A stretch of DNA of 64,000 bases, taken from assembly GCA_036525795.1 (NCBI GenBank), contig DATCZS010000148.1, forward strand, positions 1 to 64,000, given 5' to 3'. Both the position numbers and the translations under genes were made by a program. Shown piece after piece: positions 62,044-64,000 of this stretch; within the stretch, counting starts at the first letter, position 1, and every line of letters starts with the position of its first letter. The notes under the pieces were generated by a model. That model saw only the letters and a program-made list of their open reading frames with translations, ran no database searches and had not been told where the DNA came from. The DNA comes from DATCZS01 sp036525795 (GTDB lineage: Bacteria; Actinomycetota; Acidimicrobiia; Spongiisociales; ZC4RG35).

Positions 62044-62666
62044 GCGAGTTCCGGTACGTCAACCTCACCGAGGAGCTCGCCGCCCGATGCGCAGCTCTCG
62101 AATTGGTCGCCTTCCCCCACGCAAACCCCGAAGACCTGCTGTCCGAAGTGGACTTCCGGGCCTACGCCCGCACCTTCGCGGAGGGCTTCTTCGTGTGCAT
62201 CGACGGCGACCGGGTCGTGGGCCAGGCCGGAGGGATCTTCCTCGACTTCGATTTCGACGAGCACCAGCACACCATCGCCGAGATCACGGGCGAACATCAG
62301 TGCGGAAACCACGATCCCGATGGGGAGTGGTACTACGGGACGGACATGGTCGTCGACCCGGCATATCGGCGACGCGGCATCGGCAGCCACCTGTACGGTT
62401 TGCGTCAGGATCTGGTGAGAAGGTACAACCGGCGCGGGATCATCGCCGGCGGCCACATGCCCGGGTACGCGGACCACAAACACGCGTTGTCGCCTGCCGA
62501 GTACGTGGCGAAGGTGAACGCCCGCGAGTTGTACGACCCGACGCTCACCTTTCAGATGGACAATGGATTCGAGATCAGGGGCCTTCTGGAGGGCTATCTC
62601 GAGGATGAGGCAACGGACAACTGGTCCGCGCTCATCGTCTGGGAGAACCCCGACTTTCGGCCATGA
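62040..62666 (+). CDS. GNAT family acetyltransferase
   Basis: A 208-residue GNAT-fold protein. AEGFFVCIDGDRVVGQAGGIF and MVVDPAYRRRGIGSHLYGLRQDLVRRYN (the acetyl-CoA binding loop RRRGIG) are diagnostic; a later NGFEIRGLLEGYLEDEATDNW fits the C-terminal strands. Its start overlaps the C45-like gene stop (ATGA). By position it may acetylate a polyamine or related amine, the reverse of the hydrolase's job, but there is no direct evidence. Confidence 0.83.
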   Translation: MSEFRYVNLTEELAARCAALELVAFPHANPEDLLSEVDFRAYARTFAEGFFVCIDGDRVVGQAGGIFLDFDFDEHQHTIAEITGEHQCGNHDPDGEWYYGTDMVVDPAYRRRGIGSHLYGLRQDLVRRYNRRGIIAGGHMPGYADHKHALSPAEYVAKVNARELYDPTLTFQMDNGFEIRGLLEGYLEDEATDNWSALIVWENPDFRP

Positions 62667-62688
62667 GCGAGATCGGTTCCTGCGAGGA

Positions 62689-62694
62689 TACGAT
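62689..62694 (+). promoter_or_regulatory. -10-like box before the binding-protein gene
   Basis: TACGAT would start transcription near 62701, leaving a leader of about 38 nt with GAGGAGGA before the GTG. It may give the transporter genes extra expression within the operon. Confidence 0.35.
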
Positions 62695-62738
62695 CCCGTA
62701 TTCCGGCACGGTGTCGGAGCGCGAGTGAGGAGGACGAT

Positions 62739-63977
62739 GTGACCGAGATCAAGAGGCGCGGAAGAGGGACGGGCCCCATCACACCGGCCGGGCTGTGGCT
62801 GCCGAGGAACGCCGTCAGCCGGCGTGATTTCCTCAGGAGGATGGGCGGGGCGGGCGCATTCGCCCTGGCCGGACCGACGTTGCTCGCCGCGTGCGGCGAA
62901 GACGAGACCGCCACGACGACCACCGCCGGCGGGGCGACGACCACTGCCGCGCCTTCCAACGAGTTGTTCGTGGACAACTGGATCCTCTACATCGACACGA
63001 CCGAGGATTCACCGGACGGGACGTCGACCATCGACGAGTTCGAGGCCGAGTCCGGCATCGACGTCACCTACACCGAGGGCGTCAACTCGAACGAGGAATG
63101 GTTCGGGAAGTACCAGGCCCAGCTCGCTGCCGGCCAACCCACCGGCTTCGACATCGTGGTGCTCACCGACTACATGGCGGCCCGCATGCTGCGGCTGGGA
63201 TACGCCGAGAAGATCGACAAGGCCAACGTCCCCAACATGGCCAACCTGGTCGACGCCCTCAAGTCGCCCACGTTCGACCCCAACCGCGAATACACGCTTC
63301 CCTGGCAGTCCGGGTTCACGGGTCTGGCCTACGACATCGACCAGACCGGCGGAGAGCTGAGCAGCCTGGAGGCGATCAAAGACCCGGCCTTCAAGGGGAA
63401 GGTGGGGGTCCTCACCGGGTACCCGGACACGATCGGGCTCCTGCTGCTCATGGAAGGAAAGGACCCCTCCACCGCGTCACTCGACGACATGCTCGCCGCC
63501 GCGGACGAGCTGGGGAGGCTGGTGTCGGACGGTCAGATCCGGCAGGTGTACGGAAACGAGTACATCGATGCCCTCATCAACGGGGATCTGGCGGTGTGCT
63601 TCGGGTGGTCAGGCGACATCTTCGCCAATCAGGAAGACAGCCCCCAGATCCAGTTCGCCTTCCCCGACGAGGGCGTGATCCTCTGGACCGACAACATGAT
63701 GATCCCGAAGGGTGCGGCCAACAAGGCGAACGCCGAGAAGTGGATGGACTTCTACTACCGCCCGGCTGTGGCCGCCGAGCTGGCCTACTGGGTGTGGTAC
63801 GTCTCCCCGGTGGACGGGGCCCAGGAGGCGATGGAGGACATCGACCCCGAGTTCGTGGACCAGCCGCTGATCTTCCCGGATGAGACCATCCAGGAGAAGT
63901 CCTACATCTTCCGGGCGCTCGACGAGGAGGAAGAGACCGCCCTCAACGAGGCGGTTGCCACCGCCACAGGCGTATGA
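62739..63977 (+). CDS. PotD-like ABC transporter substrate-binding lipoprotein
   Basis: 412 residues. A twin-arginine signal (SRRDFLRRMGG) followed by a lipobox (LLAAC) makes it a Tat-exported lipoprotein with a Thr-rich linker. The mature part is a class D/PotD-type binding protein: NWILYIDTTEDSPDGTS, FDIVVLTDYMAARMLRLG, YTLPWQSGFTGLAYD and FAFPDEGVILWTDNMMIPKG are typical of spermidine/putrescine binding proteins. GAGGAGGA precedes the GTG start. It follows the GABA genes, so import of polyamines or GABA-like amines is likely. Its stop overlaps the next gene. Confidence 0.9.
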   Translation: MTEIKRRGRGTGPITPAGLWLPRNAVSRRDFLRRMGGAGAFALAGPTLLAACGEDETATTTTAGGATTTAAPSNELFVDNWILYIDTTEDSPDGTSTIDEFEAESGIDVTYTEGVNSNEEWFGKYQAQLAAGQPTGFDIVVLTDYMAARMLRLGYAEKIDKANVPNMANLVDALKSPTFDPNREYTLPWQSGFTGLAYDIDQTGGELSSLEAIKDPAFKGKVGVLTGYPDTIGLLLLMEGKDPSTASLDDMLAAADELGRLVSDGQIRQVYGNEYIDALINGDLAVCFGWSGDIFANQEDSPQIQFAFPDEGVILWTDNMMIPKGAANKANAEKWMDFYYRPAVAAELAYWVWYVSPVDGAQEAMEDIDPEFVDQPLIFPDETIQEKSYIFRALDEEEETALNEAVATATGV

Positions 63978-64000
63978 CCCAAGGGCCTGCTTCGACGGCG
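63974..64000 (+). CDS. Start of the next transporter gene, cut by the window end
   Basis: ATG at 63974 overlaps the binding-protein stop as ATGA and opens with MTQGPASTA before the window ends. By operon logic it should be the ABC ATPase or a permease of the same uptake system, but nothing in these nine codons proves it. Confidence 0.5.

Overview
High-GC, gene-dense chromosomal DNA, most likely from an actinomycetote, perhaps Acidimicrobiia or a nearby deep lineage. The taxonomy is inference. It rests on high GC, GuaB3 beside GuaA, an F420/LLM oxidoreductase, a class E-type sortase, an Mrp without its CxxC, DUF5317, and many start codons lying 6-8 nt behind a TANNNT -10 box, which is the signature of leaderless mRNAs. 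I saw no rRNA, tRNA, CRISPR array, insertion sequence, integrase or phage block.

Layout. 1-3 kb: ABC exporter, then trpS behind a complete Trp attenuator (leader peptide with three Trp codons, competing stems, U-tract terminator). 3-5.8 kb (-): CPBP protease, MFS transporter, lipoprotein. 5.8-8.6 kb: guaB3 and guaA. 8.6-14 kb: CheA-like kinase fused to a receiver, a sensor kinase, PcrA/UvrD helicase. 14-16.5 kb (-): transaldolase and a class V aminotransferase. 16.6-20.1 kb: two paralogous one-TM proteins of unknown family around a lytic transglycosylase. 20.1-23.2 kb (-): GH65 phosphorylase with beta-phosphoglucomutase. 23.3-26.4 kb: response regulator, sensor kinase, HtrA-like protease. 26.5-30.1 kb: cobalamin riboswitch, btuFCD, cobO.

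30-42.7 kb: GNAT, acyl-CoA dehydrogenase, DrrAB-like ABC exporter, a phosphotransferase and a DUF885 protein diverging from one palindromic -10, LysM/M23 peptidase, rlmN, a helix-hairpin-helix protein, LLM oxidoreductase, gamma-glutamyltransferase, an unknown protein. 42.7-46.3 kb: a structured 5' leader, a 29-residue hydrophobic peptide, two membrane HD-domain proteins with degenerate GYP regions, and DUF5317. 46.3-55 kb: enoyl-CoA hydratase, sortase, TlpA-like thioredoxin, molybdopterin oxidoreductase, aconitase, aldose epimerase, and a SufR-like regulator divergent from mrp. 55-58 kb: amidohydrolase and a Prim-Pol/CHC2/HIRAN fusion. 58-64 kb: a tightly overlapping operon for GABA/polyamine catabolism (gabT, aldehyde dehydrogenase, C45-like hydrolase, GNAT, PotD-like binding protein, next transporter gene cut by the window end).

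Best leads: the Prim-Pol/zinc-finger/HIRAN protein, a compact candidate repriming or fork-restart enzyme outside any mobile element; the trpS attenuator; the palindromic divergent promoter with mirror-image leaderless starts; the paralogous membrane pair; and the leader plus micropeptide ahead of the HD proteins. All functions are inferred from sequence; no database search was run.
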